Below, piece by piece: positions 9,326 to 20,456 of a stretch of 64,000 nt of DNA. Source of the stretch: Candidatus Zixiibacteriota bacterium. GTDB lineage: Bacteria; Zixibacteria; MSB-5A5; UBA10806; 4484-95. The notes under the pieces were generated by a model. That model saw only the letters and a program-made list of their open reading frames with translations. It did not search any database and was not told the DNA's origin. The stretch lies in the NCBI GenBank assembly GCA_024231855.1, contig JAAEQD010000398.1, positions 1 to 64,000 of the forward strand, given 5' to 3'. Position 1 is the stretch's first letter. Each line of letters starts with the position of its first letter. Made by a program: the position numbers and the translations under genes.

Positions 9326-10812
9326 TGGTATTCCACTTGATTCTTAAAGGTTCGATAATCGATAACTCTAACTCGCAATTTTCCGACGATTCGCATTAAA
9401 CTCGCCTGCGCGTCGAAACTTCCCTGTAATAATTTGATATGCGTGGCATCCGCCAGATGTTGCCCGATTGTGGGATCGACCGGCCACCAGCAATCATCGA
9501 TATAGACCGCCGGCCAGGCGTGATAATAAAATAATCCCTCGTTATAGACAATACCGAGACAAATTTTCGTCGGGATACCGGAAGCCCTGGCCAAGGCGGT
9601 AAATAAAGATGAATGTTCGTTGCAGTCGCCCCGTTTAACACGAAGCACTTCCACCGCCGAAGGTAATGATACCGCGTAATCTTTTTCGATATTCTCATAC
9701 ACCCAATCCGCCAGCGCGATCACTTTAAGGCTGTCATCGGAGATATCCCCGATTATCGATCCGGCTTGACGAATTATACGCGGATCATCGCTTTGAACAA
9801 AGGATTCGGATTCCAAATATTTCGCCATATCATCTTCTTTGGCTTCGGCCAAATCCCCGTAGCAAAGGTCAGGAATAATCTCGACTATCGGTGGATCAAG
9901 CGATTTTACTATCTGGAAATGATCGCCAAGACTGAAGCCGGCCGGCTCAAGCCCAACCAGTTCGACTTTCATATAGGAAGTTTCTCGGGGTTTTTCGATT
10001 TCTATATCTACACCCACAGCCAGGCTTTTAAGAATATCCCAATCAGGATCGATATCCGGAATATTCAGAGCCTTTCGTTTAGTCGTCAACTCAAGCGCCA
10101 TACCGGCAGCTTCTTCTTCCTTAACAACGGTACCGTTGTCGGTAGCCCACATTATTGAAGTGACCCCGGAAGCGGTAATATCGAGCCGATAAGCTTCATA
10201 ATCCTGACCATCACTTTCGACAGACTCTTTAGCTCCGACTTCGACTATCATATCCGAAACAGCTAGAGCGAAAGGATCGAAGCTGGTCAAATTAAACCTG
10301 CCCTGGGGAAATCCTTTAGATGCCATTAGAAGCGGAACCATACCGGGTAAGTAAAGTCCCTCACTTGCCGGTAAAACCAATTTGGTCGGTTTACCGCCGG
10401 TTTGAACCTCGATATCGAGAAAACCATTTTTGACGCCACCGTAAATATCGGTGGAGTAGTCGCCCGATGTCAGACCGAAAGTAAAGGTTTTAATGGAAAA
10501 ATCAGGATTAACAACGGCATAGAAATCCAGAAGAACTTCTCGCAAGACGCCGGCCATGGGCATCCGAAGTAATGAGTAATCTTTAAAAACATCGCCCAAA
10601 ACCGAATGCGAGTAAGAACTCATCGCGTAGCCGATTTTATTGCCATTGAGCGTTACATTGAACCACTTCTGAAGGTCATTGCCAATATCGGTGACAGTCT
10701 GATATTCGGTCAAATTTGTATGAGATGAGCCGGCATAATTTTGATTGTACACTAAAACCATACTCACAAACCAAAAAAAGAGAAATAGGGCGTTTATTAA
10801 AAGCGATTTTAT
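9322..10812 (-). CDS. Secreted transglutaminase-like protein; probable AUA start
   Basis: The C-terminal third carries the transglutaminase/papain-like triad: Cys in RGDCNEHS, His in YYHAWP, Asp in PVDPT. The family makes or breaks amide bonds or works as a peptidase. The first available GTG or ATG (10767, 10761) would cut a signal peptide in half and has no ribosome site. Read upstream, the frame encodes KSLLINALFLFFWFV, an excellent secretion signal, then an in-frame TAG at 10828-10830. The only codon correctly spaced (7 nt) from the AAGGGG at 10820-10825 is ATA at 10810-10812, so a rare AUA start is proposed. The product would be 496 residues, exported to periplasm or outside. First gene of the ABC-2 exporter operon. 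Confidence 0.75.
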   Translation of the reverse strand: MKSLLINALFLFFWFVSMVLVYNQNYAGSSHTNLTEYQTVTDIGNDLQKWFNVTLNGNKIGYAMSSYSHSVLGDVFKDYSLLRMPMAGVLREVLLDFYAVVNPDFSIKTFTFGLTSGDYSTDIYGGVKNGFLDIEVQTGGKPTKLVLPASEGLYLPGMVPLLMASKGFPQGRFNLTSFDPFALAVSDMIVEVGAKESVESDGQDYEAYRLDITASGVTSIMWATDNGTVVKEEEAAGMALELTTKRKALNIPDIDPDWDILKSLAVGVDIEIEKPRETSYMKVELVGLEPAGFSLGDHFQIVKSLDPPIVEIIPDLCYGDLAEAKEDDMAKYLESESFVQSDDPRIIRQAGSIIGDISDDSLKVIALADWVYENIEKDYAVSLPSAVEVLRVKRGDCNEHSSLFTALARASGIPTKICLGIVYNEGLFYYHAWPAVYIDDCWWPVDPTIGQHLADATHIKLLQGSFDAQASLMRIVGKLRVRVIDYRTFKNQVEYQ

Positions 10813-10874
10813 TTTAATTCCCCTTACCTAAAAGTCAATATCTTCTTTGATTATCGGCGATTAAGGAAATTAAT

Positions 10875-11906
10875 TCAGTTGCCCGAAACCACTTCGGATA
10901 TTATATCAATCGCCCGGGGGATATCATCATCATCTGTACAAAGATTGGGTACGGCTCTAACACGATTATTTCCAAATGGCACCACCAAAAGACCTTTTTC
11001 GGCGGCTTTTTCAAGAAATCTATCCACGGGCATGCTAATTTCAAAGACAACAATATTAGTTTGGACATTATTGAGATCGATTGAAATGTCATCGATTGAT
11101 TGAAGACCATCAGCTAATCTTTTAGCATTGGCATGGTCTTTATCAAGACGGCCGTAATTATTCTCCAGCGCGTATAATGCAGCCGCGGCTATAATACCGA
11201 CTTGCCGCATACCACCGCCCAGCATTTTACGAATCCTCCTCGCTTTGATAACGGATTCCGCGCTACCCGATATAGCCGATCCGACCGGCGCCCCCAAACC
11301 TTTTGAGAAGCACACGGATACCATGTCGAAATGGTCGGCTATTGCCTTCGGCGTAACATTCAATGCCACCGCCGCATTCCACAGCCTGGCGCCATCGAGA
11401 TAAAAAGACAAGGAATGCGACCGGGCTATATTTTCAACCTCACCAATATATTCCAAATCAAGAACCAGGCCGCCGGCACGATTATGAGTATTTTCCAGGG
11501 CAACCAATTTAGTTATGGGATGATGGATATTAGGCGGCCGGATCGCGTTTTCGATTTGCCGAACATCGATTTTGCCCATCTGCCCATCATATGGCGACAA
11601 CATAATCCCTGATAAAGCGGCGGCTCCGGCGACCTCATAGTTGACAATATGCGACCCGCGTTCGCAGATTACCTCATCACCGGGCTGACAGAGCGTTCTT
11701 AGCGATATCTGGTTGGCCATTGTGCCTGATGGGACGAACAGCGCTTTTTCCTTACCCAGGATTTCGGCCGTCTTCTGTTCAAGCCGTTGTACAGTAGGAT
11801 CATCTTCGAAAACATCATCACCGACTATAGCCTCCGCTATCGCCCGACGCATTTCCGGGCTTGGCGTAGTTACCGTATCAGATCTTAAATCGATAATCCT
11901 GGCCAT
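10875..11906 (-). CDS. ltaE: Low-specificity L-threonine aldolase
   Basis: A 343-residue PLP enzyme of the aspartate aminotransferase fold that splits L-threonine or allo-threonine to glycine and acetaldehyde. The N-terminus IDLRSDTVTTPSPEMR is the family hallmark, DGARLWNAA holds the PLP-contacting Asp and Arg, and the Schiff-base Lys lies in CFSKGLGAPVGS. Length is normal. GGAG lies 6 nt before ATG. It precedes the transglutaminase operon by about 60 bp and could be read through into it. Confidence 0.95.
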   Translation of the reverse strand: MARIIDLRSDTVTTPSPEMRRAIAEAIVGDDVFEDDPTVQRLEQKTAEILGKEKALFVPSGTMANQISLRTLCQPGDEVICERGSHIVNYEVAGAAALSGIMLSPYDGQMGKIDVRQIENAIRPPNIHHPITKLVALENTHNRAGGLVLDLEYIGEVENIARSHSLSFYLDGARLWNAAVALNVTPKAIADHFDMVSVCFSKGLGAPVGSAISGSAESVIKARRIRKMLGGGMRQVGIIAAAALYALENNYGRLDKDHANAKRLADGLQSIDDISIDLNNVQTNIVVFEISMPVDRFLEKAAEKGLLVVPFGNNRVRAVPNLCTDDDDIPRAIDIISEVVSGN

Positions 11907-11926
11907 GCTTACTCCAATATTAAAAT

Positions 11927-11959
11927 AAATGGGCCGCCTAATAAAAAGACGGCCTCATT
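11927..11959 (-). terminator. Likely terminator after the cold-shock gene
   Basis: An imperfect stem (AATGGGCCG with CGGCCTCATT, one bulge) around a 13-nt loop, followed on the minus strand by TTTATTTT. It lies between the cold-shock gene (ends 12010) and the threonine aldolase start. The T-run is interrupted, so efficiency may be modest. Confidence 0.4.
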
Positions 11960-12009
11960 TAGGTTTCAGCTTTAATTGAGTTTTTTCACTAAATTACGTA
12001 CGTGTATTT

Positions 12010-12213
12010 TTACATTTTTGTAACGTTAGTGGCTTTGACACCGACGGGTGATTTCTCCACATCAAATATGACATTATCCCCCTTCTTTAGTGTCCGGTAG
12101 CCAGGAGCGCAAATATCCGAAAATCGTACATATACAACCTCAGGCAGGTCGTTCGAGGAGATAAATCCGTATCCCTTTAAGTCGTTAAACCACTTAACCT
12201 TACCTTTGAGCAT
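12010..12213 (-). CDS. Cold-shock domain protein
   Basis: A 67-residue single-domain OB-fold protein that binds single-stranded RNA and DNA. It begins KGKVKWFNDLKGYGFIS, with RNP1 as KGYGFIS and RNP2 as VYVRFSDI. RNP2 normally reads VFVHFSAI, so the usual His is Arg here. I place the start at ATG 12213, after GGGAGG, rather than at a farther upstream codon, since the family never has the extra N-terminus. A sigma-70-like promoter at 12259-12287 would give a leader of about 40 nt. Confidence 0.93.
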   Translation of the reverse strand: MLKGKVKWFNDLKGYGFISSNDLPEVVYVRFSDICAPGYRTLKKGDNVIFDVEKSPVGVKATNVTKM

Positions 12214-12258
12214 ATGGCCTCCCGCTTCAATAGAATTTAAATCATCATTGTGTAGACA

Positions 12259-12287
12259 AATATAAACATATAGATACTTGATAGCAA
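12259..12287 (-). promoter_or_regulatory. Sigma-70-type promoter for the cold-shock gene
   Basis: On the minus strand: TTGCTA (12287-12282), a 17-bp spacer, TATATT (12264-12259). Four and five of six bases match consensus. Transcription would start near 12252, about 40 nt before the cold-shock ATG. Confidence 0.5.
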
Positions 12288-12395
12288 GCTTAAAAATCAA
12301 ATAGATTACCAATCGTTTCGTAGTATTACAGGATATCTTATTCAACCTGATATATAATATAATAATTTCATCATGAAAGTTCCACTAAAATTTAA

Positions 12396-13019
12396 TTAAA
12401 TCATAACACTATGGTTAATTAAAAGTTGCATCAGCGCGCCCGCAGCCAAAGGGACAGTAATATTATCATCAATCGGTAGTGGTAATGCTTCAACTACGGC
12501 ACCAATAAAAACTCCTGCAAAGGCCACTTTAAATAATAAATCGGGGATTAATAATATGCCAAAGCCGGAGAATAGCATAAAAGCAAGGCTTCCTTCAAGC
12601 GACTTATTCATGTACTTGAGCCGCCCAAATCGACGGCCGATCAGGGCGGCCGCTGTATCGCCGACAACGATTATGACCATCGAAGCGGCCGCAACATCAA
12701 GATCGTAAATTAAATGAACAAGCAAGGCAGCCAGGAGTATTGTAGTGGACCCGGAAAGAGTTCTCTTCTCCTTGGGTCGCATAATAAATCCAAATAAACG
12801 GGCCAGCCAGTTTTTCACCGAATCATTGCCAAATATCCGTAATAGATCAAAAATCGTCGACAGCAATACAGCTGTAACCAGGCATATTCTCACTATGGAA
12901 GGACTTAACAAAAAAAAGCAAACAGGTATGGAAAGGGATGTTAGATGAATCCCTTTCCGGAAGAGTTCGCCTTTCCAGCTAATATATGAATCATTTGTGG
13001 CAGTCTGGTCATCGACCAT
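12396..13019 (-). CDS. Diacylglycerol/polyprenol kinase family membrane protein (SEC59/DGK1/VTE5-like)
   Basis: A 207-residue integral membrane protein with about six membrane segments. The family signature is visible: GELFRKGIHL at the N-terminus, VVGDTAAALIGRRFGR in the middle, and KSLEGSLAF after it. Relatives phosphorylate dolichol, phytol or diacylglycerol with CTP or ATP. The likely role is recycling of polyprenol or lipid carriers, though the substrate is not decided by sequence. It starts 4 bp after the stop of the prolyl isomerase gene, with its ribosome site inside that gene. Confidence 0.8.
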   Translation of the reverse strand: MVDDQTATNDSYISWKGELFRKGIHLTSLSIPVCFFLLSPSIVRICLVTAVLLSTIFDLLRIFGNDSVKNWLARLFGFIMRPKEKRTLSGSTTILLAALLVHLIYDLDVAAASMVIIVVGDTAAALIGRRFGRLKYMNKSLEGSLAFMLFSGFGILLIPDLLFKVAFAGVFIGAVVEALPLPIDDNITVPLAAGALMQLLINHSVMI

Positions 13020-13023
13020 TTAA

Positions 13024-14787
13024 TCACCCTTTAGGAGTGATTTCTACTGAATGCAATGACTCGGGAAATTCGTAATCTTTCAACGATCCTTCTTCGATCG
13101 TGATAACAACCTCCGAACGACGCTGGTCGATATACTGTTTCCTGATCTTGGCATCGGCGGCTTCCATAAGAGCCTTCTTGATTCCCGGCCGAACCAGGTC
13201 CAGTCTTTTATCTTCACGCTTATCAACCAGTTTCACCACGTGATAGCCCCATTCGGTCCTAAAAGGCATAGAAATACTTTTAACTTCAAGGGTCATTATG
13301 TAATCGAAAAATTCCTTGCCCAGCTCTTTTTCAGAGATAAAGCCCAAATCGTAGGCAACCTCACGTATCTCAGGCTCGCCCGGATAATATTTTAGGGCCG
13401 TTTCCTTGAAATTGGCTCCAGCCGCGAGTGAATCCCGGATGGCCAGGGCCAGGACGGAATCCTCAAAAATAATATGCTGGATATGAAGGGGCTTTTTCTC
13501 TTTGTAGAGTTCGTCGAACTTATCCTGATAATACTGCTTCATTTCTTCCTCGGATGGCTTATACTCGAGGTTGCGCAATAAATTCTTGGTTCGAGTCCGC
13601 GCCTCGCGCCGGTTGAACTCCTCCTTGATTTCTATTGCCTTGGGCTTTTCGAAATAACCGAGAATCCTGGCGGCCGATCGCAAAAGAAATGTCACCGAAA
13701 TATCTTTCAGCATATCCTTTTTAGTTTCAGCGGTCCAGGCGGTATCGGCGATTCTGTAGTGACGGAGATATTTCGGAAAATCTCTTTTAACTCTATTTTC
13801 ATAGACCGTATCAACATCGTTAACAACTAAAACCCACAAATCATCCTCCAGCAGGCTATCGGGTTGGCCCAACGCCTCCTCATTGTAGGTGTATTTAGCT
13901 TCAGCTTTCAATGAATCAAGGTAGGAATCGGCTCTTTCTTTCTCTTTGGTTCGTTTCAATTCCTTTTCGATATCGGAATATAATTCCTCATCAAGTTCTC
14001 TTACTTGCTCGGTTTTATGATCAACGATTTTTATAATATGATAACCGAACCTGGTCTTAATCGGCCCGATTATATCGTTGATCTCGGAAGCGAAAGCTGC
14101 CGAATCGAATGCCGGAACCATCTTGCCGCGTCTGAAATATCCCAGATCGCCGCCCTTCTTATTATTGGTCGCGTCTTGAGAATATTTAACCGCTAGGCTA
14201 TCCCAGTTCTCGCCCTGTTTGGCTTTAACCAGAATCGCTTCGGCTCGGACCATTGTCTCTTTATCGTTTTGGTCCATAATCTCCGCGACCTTTTCTCTGG
14301 ATACAACTTCATTCGTATCCGGTGGCGGCGGCGGGATTAGAATATGTGAGGCTTTTACTTCTTCCGGGCTTTTATACCTATCGGTATTTTGCTGATAATG
14401 AAGCGTGATTTCGGCTGAATCCACCGTCGTTTTATTGGTAATCTCACCTTCAAACATCATCCGGAAAACCGCGTTGGATAGCTCATTTGTGCGTTTTTCC
14501 ACGAAATCGATTTCATTTTCGAGTGAGGCCGAAACCGAATCCTGACGAATTTCGATTACCCTTAAATCGATCAGGGAATCCAATAACTCCATTTTGAGCG
14601 CTTCGACATTGGTGGTATCTTTGATGATAATGCCTTTATCGGCGGCGATCGAATCAAGTTGGGCCGCGGAGATTGTTTTACTATCTACATGAGCTAAGAT
14701 CAGTTCGCTTCTATCGGCTCCCGGTCCAAAAATGCAGCCAGCCAGAAATAATCCTAAAAACAATGTACCACACAAAATCCTCTTCAT
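13024..14787 (-). CDS. Lipoprotein peptidyl-prolyl cis-trans isomerase with two parvulin (PpiC/SurA) domains
   Basis: A 587-residue protein with a lipobox (FLGLFLAGC) after a short signal, so it should be a lipid-anchored periplasmic protein. Two parvulin-like rotamase domains are visible: the first from about KASHILIPP to FGYHIIKIVD, with GGDLGYFRRG, and the second from HIQHIIFED to WGYHVVKLVD. Between them is a helical stretch with a SurA-like chaperone look. The role is folding of outer-membrane proteins. Two ATGs are possible; GGGAG is 1 nt from the first (14793) but 7 nt from the second (14787), which I choose. Upstream partner of the polyprenol kinase gene. Confidence 0.92.
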   Translation of the reverse strand: MKRILCGTLFLGLFLAGCIFGPGADRSELILAHVDSKTISAAQLDSIAADKGIIIKDTTNVEALKMELLDSLIDLRVIEIRQDSVSASLENEIDFVEKRTNELSNAVFRMMFEGEITNKTTVDSAEITLHYQQNTDRYKSPEEVKASHILIPPPPPDTNEVVSREKVAEIMDQNDKETMVRAEAILVKAKQGENWDSLAVKYSQDATNNKKGGDLGYFRRGKMVPAFDSAAFASEINDIIGPIKTRFGYHIIKIVDHKTEQVRELDEELYSDIEKELKRTKEKERADSYLDSLKAEAKYTYNEEALGQPDSLLEDDLWVLVVNDVDTVYENRVKRDFPKYLRHYRIADTAWTAETKKDMLKDISVTFLLRSAARILGYFEKPKAIEIKEEFNRREARTRTKNLLRNLEYKPSEEEMKQYYQDKFDELYKEKKPLHIQHIIFEDSVLALAIRDSLAAGANFKETALKYYPGEPEIREVAYDLGFISEKELGKEFFDYIMTLEVKSISMPFRTEWGYHVVKLVDKREDKRLDLVRPGIKKALMEAADAKIRKQYIDQRRSEVVITIEEGSLKDYEFPESLHSVEITPKG

Positions 14788-14922
14788 TTTCATTCTCCCG
14801 AAGTTAAATTTAATTTTCGCAAACCATAGCTTCTGAATTTAAAGCAACGGCATGTAATGTGTCAAGTTTAATCCTTCTATCGAAATTTTCACTAACGGCA
14901 ATAATCAGCCACGAACTTCCTT

Positions 14923-17417
<2,495 letters not shown>

Positions 17418-17436
17418 AATAGCCCCCGGAGGGTAT

Positions 17437-18498
17437 ATGAATACAGGAAAAGCATCATCAATTACGTTAAGCTCGGTGGCTTTGCCGGTTCTGGCGATCT
17501 CCGCCGCCGCGGCGTTTTTCTTCTACGCCGCGCCGATCCTTATCCCGATGACGATAGCCGCCGCCACAGCCTATACCCTGGTGCCGGTGGTAGTCTTTCT
17601 TAAAAAATTCAAGATTCCACATTTCCTGGCGGTAATGATTGTCATGCTGATAATGCTCGGCATAGGAGTGGTTCTGGCGTTTGTTCTGATCTCGGAATTG
17701 GCCGACCTGGCCGGTGATATACCCAAATATCAGCAAGCGGCGCTGGAATTTTTCGATAGTGCCAAGGATTTCATCGGCTCTCAATTGGAGCAAATCCCGG
17801 GATTATTTCCGCAGATCAAAGATTTTAAATTCGACCCATCATATTTCTCCGGCGCCGGCAAAGTATTTTTCAAAAGTCTTGGCTCGGTAACCGCGATCGG
17901 CTTCCAAGGCTTCCTTTTATTTTTCCTGACCTATTTCATCCTCTCCGATTATGAGATGTTTGTCGATAAATTCAAACTGCTTTTCGGTACCGATAAAAAA
18001 GTTACGACTTCCTCTATCCTGGATCAAATAAACAAGCAACTTCGGGGATTCATCAGCGTGAAAGTCGGGGTAACTATCGGGATGTCGGTCGTATTTACGG
18101 TCGGACTTTTGATTATGAAAGTCCCTTACGCTTATATATGGGGACCGTTGGCCGGAATTCTCAATCTTATCCCTTATGTCGGCGCGATAATCGGCGCGAT
18201 TCCGCCGATAGCCATTGCCGGAATCACCAAGGGATCTATGGGGGCGATGATACCGGTGGCGTTGCTGTTTCTGATAGTGCAGATTTTCGAATCGAATTTA
18301 ATTACGCCCAAGCTAACATCCGACTCGGTCGATTTAAATCCTTTGGCGGTGCTGGTGGCATCGATAATTTGGGGCTACCTATGGGGCGCGATAGGCGTGA
18401 TATTGGCGGTGCCGATCACAGCGGCGGTGAAAGTAGTCTGCGATAACGTTGAGAGCCTGGAACCGATTGGAGTGCTATTGGGGGGACGAGGGCGGTAG
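17437..18498 (+). CDS. AI-2E family transporter-like membrane protein
   Basis: A 353-residue protein with about eight membrane segments and the AI-2E/UPF0118 layout: two N-terminal helices, a soluble region (about residues 95-150), then a C-terminal cluster with PYAYIWGPLAGILNLIPYVG and LNPLAVLVASIIWGYLWGAIG. Members export autoinducer-2 or act as Na/H antiporters or permeases; the actual substrate is open. A CGGAGGG ribosome site precedes the ATG. It follows the PolX-like gene by 19 bp. Confidence 0.88.
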   Translation: MNTGKASSITLSSVALPVLAISAAAAFFFYAAPILIPMTIAAATAYTLVPVVVFLKKFKIPHFLAVMIVMLIMLGIGVVLAFVLISELADLAGDIPKYQQAALEFFDSAKDFIGSQLEQIPGLFPQIKDFKFDPSYFSGAGKVFFKSLGSVTAIGFQGFLLFFLTYFILSDYEMFVDKFKLLFGTDKKVTTSSILDQINKQLRGFISVKVGVTIGMSVVFTVGLLIMKVPYAYIWGPLAGILNLIPYVGAIIGAIPPIAIAGITKGSMGAMIPVALLFLIVQIFESNLITPKLTSDSVDLNPLAVLVASIIWGYLWGAIGVILAVPITAAVKVVCDNVESLEPIGVLLGGRGR

Positions 18499-18554
18499 TG
18501 TAATATCAAACCTGGTTGATTAAAATAGAGATTAAATTTACTGGCGTATAAACG

Positions 18555-18583
18555 GGCGTTGAGGTCATTTTAAATTCAACGCC
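18555..18583. repeat. Inverted repeat, possible weak terminator
   Basis: GGCGTTGA (18555-18562) pairs with TCAACGCC (18576-18583) between convergent genes. There is no long T-run on either side, so it may be a weak or factor-dependent terminator. Confidence 0.35.
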
Positions 18584-18621
18584 TTATCGATTGTCTTATC
18601 TTAATGATCAAAATAAAGCGG

Positions 18622-19272
18622 CTATCTTGGTGATGATTTGCTTAAATACATACCCAAAGCAATATTAACTACCCGATTATCTTTGTTAATTAATATGCTA
18701 GGATTAACAAATATTCTCTTTTCAGTACGCCCTGGGGCAACATAGATGAACCCAATAAGAAAACTCGTTATGTTTTCTAAATCTGAATTTTTCACCATGG
18801 GGTCAGTATAGACAATCCCCACCTCCGGTATAAATTGCCCTCCTTCAGATAAGTGAAAACTTCTATATAAAGCGATCCCATAATTAAGAGATTTAATATC
18901 GCTCGTATTATAACCTTCCGATCGATTCGCGCTGATTATTTCATAGCTTATACTGGCGGCCATCGATATCGGTATCAACTTAGTTTGTTTTAATGCATAC
19001 ACTGTTAATTGGGGCGCAACGGTAAGAAATTTAGCATCAAAATCAATGACTTTAAGCCTGCTTATGGCTAAATTAAGATCAATGAGTGCCGCCAGAGAAA
19101 TGCCAAAAGACCCGCCAATCACGTATAGTCCCTGACCGTGTGAAAAAGTTCCGCTGATTCTTATTCCATTGCGGCCTCGATCCAGGAACAGCCCCTGGGC
19201 GTTAGTACTAGCCGCTGATACTAACAATATGAAGATAATTAGCAATGACAGTACGCTTATTATTCTATTCAT
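18622..19272 (-). CDS. Hypothetical exported protein, probable outer-membrane beta-barrel
   Basis: A 216-residue protein of unknown family. It has a clear signal peptide (hydrophobic stretch SVLSLLIIFILLV, cleavage near TNAQ) and then alternating hydrophobic/polar segments ending in aromatic or aliphatic residues, with many Gly-rich turns (GSFGISLAALIDLNL), as in 8-stranded outer-membrane barrels. Start ATG 19272 chosen because GGGAGG lies 4 nt upstream. It has its own transcription unit. Confidence 0.65.
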   Translation of the reverse strand: MNRIISVLSLLIIFILLVSAASTNAQGLFLDRGRNGIRISGTFSHGQGLYVIGGSFGISLAALIDLNLAISRLKVIDFDAKFLTVAPQLTVYALKQTKLIPISMAASISYEIISANRSEGYNTSDIKSLNYGIALYRSFHLSEGGQFIPEVGIVYTDPMVKNSDLENITSFLIGFIYVAPGRTEKRIFVNPSILINKDNRVVNIALGMYLSKSSPR

Positions 19273-19365
19273 CAAACCTCCCTTCTCAATATAAAGACAG
19301 TATCATCAATAATAATATCTATGCCCTGTAAAATCAACATGTGATGTTGTTGTTTCAAATTAGAT

Positions 19366-19397
19366 TAAAAAAAAGCGCCGGCTGAGAAGCCGGCGCT
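19366..19397 (-). terminator. Factor-independent terminator of the DUF1573 gene
   Basis: A perfect 10-bp stem (AGCGCCGGCT, 19374-19383, with AGCCGGCGCT, 19388-19397), loop of 4, followed on the minus strand by eight T. It ends the transcript about 35 nt after the DUF1573 stop. Confidence 0.9.
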
Positions 19398-19430
19398 GGA
19401 TTATTATTAAATCAAGAATATCTATCAAGC

Positions 19431-20456
19431 CTATTGGCTATCCAATTTGGTACTAACTTTAGCTTTTGCTTCTTTGGAAACGGCTGTTGTCTTGGCTGCT
19501 TTTTTCACCGGTGGTTTTTTGGTGGAGGCTTTAGCTTTGGTTTTATCTTTGGTTTCAGGCTTATCTTTCTTTTCAGACAGTTTCTCCACTACTTTACCGG
19601 TAATTGGGATCGTAATCCTGGTGTCGGGTCGATCTTCCATCTGAAGAGTAAGAGCCGTTCTGAAGACTCCCGGCGGCAGATTCTTTTGCAATTCGAATTC
19701 AATCTGAGTACCTTGATCGGGTTTCAATTTGTCTTTTTTGATCTTGTATTTTTTAACATATTCATTCGTCGGTTCGCTAACGACGATTAAATGTGCGTCA
19801 CTTGAGTCTTTATTCGTGAGTTCGAGTTTGAATTTAGCTTTTTTCCCGATCAGAATTTCATCGAATTCCGCTTTATCGGGCAGCCATTCGAATTTCTTGC
19901 CCGGGGTGTTCGCCTGCGCTTTAATTTTAATTTCCATCATCGAATTAGATGAATCGTTGGAATGAACCTTAATCCGCTTGGTAATTTTACCTTTGTACTT
20001 ACTTGATTTAGATGAGCTGTAAGTGATATCCACGAATGCTTTTTCTCCTGGCGGAATAACTATTCCGCTTTTCCTTGACGTCGTGCAGCCTCACCCAGCT
20101 TTTATTTTGGAAATCACCAGAGTATCCGGCCCCGTATTGCTAACCGGAAAATGGTGTGTGACTTTCGCGCCGGGGGGGACCGAGCCGAAATCGAACTCGG
20201 CATGATCGAATGTAATTCGGGCATTGGTCAATGGAATATCGGGGACATCGTTCTTTCTTCGAGCGGCAGCTTTTGATTTTTGATTCTTATTAGTACGTGT
20301 TTGGTTCAAGTTTTTCGTTTTCTTTGGAATAGGTTTTTGAACCTTGGGTTTGACCGCCGTCGCAGGTTGTTTCGTATCGGTAGTTTGACTATAAGCATTT
20401 GCAAAAAGCAATATACTACTTACACAAACAGCCACAAGTAGCCTAACAGATTTCAT
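19431..20456 (-). CDS. DUF1573 protein with in-frame UGA: candidate selenoprotein
   Basis: A signal peptide (RLLVAVCVSSILLFANAYSQ) and a Lys-rich linker lead into a DUF1573 Ig-like domain (FDFGSVPPGAKVTHHF, then NTGPDTLVI). The family then has a conserved SCGCT. Here the frame reads KIKAG, TGA (20091-20093, codon 122), GCTTSRKSG, then IPPGEKAFVDITY and the rest of the domain in the same frame to a stop at 19431. A second Ig-like segment and a Lys/Ala-rich tail follow. Read through, the protein has 341 residues with selenocysteine at the first Cys of the motif. A hairpin at 20051-20068 fits a bacterial SECIS. UGA serves as a true stop for other genes here, so a changed code is unlikely. The alternative is a point nonsense mutation (pseudogene or sequencing error). 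Ribosome site GGAG precedes the ATG. Confidence 0.7.
20051..20090 (-). promoter_or_regulatory. Candidate bacterial SECIS element
   Basis: Directly downstream of the in-frame TGA, 22 nt separate the codon from a perfect stem: GCGGAAT (20068-20062), loop AGTT (20061-20058), ATTCCGC (20057-20051). The apical loop begins 29 nt after the UGA and has G as its second base. Published bacterial SECIS models ask for a short stem, a small loop with a G in its first two positions and about 16-37 nt from UGA to loop; all are met. Confidence 0.55.

Noticed and set aside
19434-19790. Long Phe/Gly-rich plus-strand frame opposite the DUF1573 gene
   Set aside because: Shadow of the Lys-rich tail on the other strand.
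20091-20093. UGA recoding as glycine or tryptophan (alternative genetic code)
   Set aside because: UGA ends several normal genes here, for example the HdrC-like gene at 21289, the radical SAM gene at 46485 and the epimerase gene at 5970.
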